A model generated the notes under the pieces. That model worked only from the letters and a program-made list of their open reading frames with translations. It did no database searches and was not told the origin of the DNA. A DNA stretch of 64,000 nt, from contig NZ_LOKX01000015.1 of NCBI RefSeq assembly GCF_002211285.1, positions 1-64,000 of the forward strand. The letters run 5' to 3'. The stretch is from Rhizobium sp. R635 (lineage in GTDB: Bacteria; Pseudomonadota; Alphaproteobacteria; Rhizobiales; Rhizobiaceae). Both the position numbers and the translations under genes were made by a program. Shown piece after piece: positions 63,283 to 64,000 of this stretch (its first letter is position 1; the number at the start of each line of letters is the position of its first letter).

Positions 63283-64000
63283 TTAGTTCTTGGCGACGAA
63301 GTCCTTGACGTTTTCAGGCGTGACGAGCTGGAAGGGGATGTAGACCTTCTTCTCGACCTTTTCGCCCTTGGCGAGCTTGAGCGCGGCGTCGAGCGAGCCC
63401 TTGCCCTGGCCAGCGGCATCCTGGAAGACGGTGACGTCGAGGTCACCGGCCTGCATGGCGGCAAGCGCGTCCTGGGTGGCGTCGACGCCGCCGACGACGA
63501 CCTTGGTCATATCCTTGCCGGCTGCCTTCAGCGCCTGGATGGCGCCGATCGCCATTTCGTCGTTGTTGGAGATCACGGCGTCGAATTCGATGCCGCTGGA
63601 GAGCCAGTTGGTCATCAGGTCGGCGCCCTGGGTACGATCCCAGTTGGCCGTCTGCTCTTCGACGATCTCGATGCCCTTGCACTCATCGGTCTTCACGACG
63701 TCATGAATGTCCTGGGTGCGCATGCGCGCAGCCTGGTTGGAAAGCTCGCCCATGATGACGACGGCCTTGCCCTTGCCACCGAGGATACGGCAGATTTCCT
63801 TGGTTTCCAGCGTGCCGGATTCCTGCTCGTTGGAAGCGACGAAAGCCTGCTTTTCCGGAAGCGTGTCGACGTTGACAGGCTGGCGGTTGACGTAAACCAG
63901 CGGAATGCCGGCATCGGCCGCAAGCTTCGACATTGCCGTCGTCGCATCGGTATCGACCGGGTTGACGATGATCGCATCGACCTTGGAGGCGATGAAGTTC
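63283..64000 (-). CDS. CUT2-family sugar ABC transporter substrate-binding protein (ribose/inositol type), 5' part outside the window
   Basis: The C-terminal 238 residues of a periplasmic binding protein of the ribose/galactose family (PBP1 type 1). [103 protein letters not shown] and [40 protein letters not shown] are present. The wording recalls inositol/rhizopine-type (MocB-like) proteins, so myo-inositol or a related sugar alcohol is possible. The frame is open to base 64000, so the start codon and signal peptide are not in the window. Confidence 0.88.
   Translation of the reverse strand, partial: NFIASKVDAIIVNPVDTDATTAMSKLAADAGIPLVYVNRQPVNVDTLPEKQAFVASNEQESGTLETKEICRILGGKGKAVVIMGELSNQAARMRTQDIHDVVKTDECKGIEIVEEQTANWDRTQGADLMTNWLSSGIEFDAVISNNDEMAIGAIQALKAAGKDMTKVVVGGVDATQDALAAMQAGDLDVTVFQDAAGQGKGSLDAALKLAKGEKVEKKVYIPFQLVTPENVKDFVAKN

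Overview
The window is chromosomal DNA of a fast-growing rhizobium, most likely Rhizobium etli or a very close relative. Four things point there: a pyruvate carboxylase whose biotinyl lysine falls at residue 1119 when its TTG start is used (the R. etli numbering as I recall it), the order pyc - expR - ndvA, a 2,839-residue cyclic beta-1,2-glucan synthase (NdvB), and RIME-like intergenic repeats. Codon use is GC-rich throughout, so most genes carry long spurious antisense frames. No rRNA, tRNA or CRISPR was recognised.

Layout. 1-127: right end of an IS3-family (IS150-like) insertion sequence. 182-9821: galM; metA behind a SAM-II riboswitch and an intrinsic terminator; a BacA/YddA-type ABC protein with a broken Walker A; an exported protein; an ABC-F ATPase with thiN; a divergent marR-MFS efflux pair. 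10207-18161: an M48 lipoprotein protease, rpoH2, a compact unit with an EcfG-type promoter and a 23-codon ORF, carD, fdxA, an S4/Hsp15-like protein, and a Suv3-like helicase with a disordered RGG-like tail. 18162-18955: a gene-free stretch built from about two and a half diverged copies of a ~205-bp tandem unit, packed with GANTC (CcrM) sites. 18956-23339: three small envelope proteins, phaBA with divergent phaR, a membrane protein, rpmF. 23496-32233: GST, a 2H phosphoesterase, mtgA, ispA, ispG-hisC, a deoR-MFS pair, an EamA exporter.

32388-34809: a cystine-type amino-acid ABC transporter interrupted by a RIME-like repeat. 34865-39168: flavin reductase and pyc. 39342-53786: the cell-surface block, with the LuxR solo ExpR, the cyclic glucan exporter NdvA, a VOC protein, the OpgC-like glucan succinyltransferase, the giant NdvB synthase and two small proteins. 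53949-60345: a dipeptide/oligopeptide ABC operon headed by an M19 dipeptidase. 60613-64000: a CUT2 sugar (ribose/inositol-type) ABC operon cut by the window end.

Themes. NdvB, NdvA and OpgC together make, export and decorate periplasmic cyclic glucan, next to a quorum-sensing regulator. phaA, phaB and phaR with pyc and galM cover central and storage carbon. metA (predicted acetyl-CoA type) under SAM-II control and a cystine-type transporter cover sulfur. rpoH2 and its EcfG-type promoter neighbour cover stress. The strongest unexplained signal is the GANTC-rich tandem repeat at 18293-18835; next is the promoter-RBS-microORF-terminator unit at 12761-12988.
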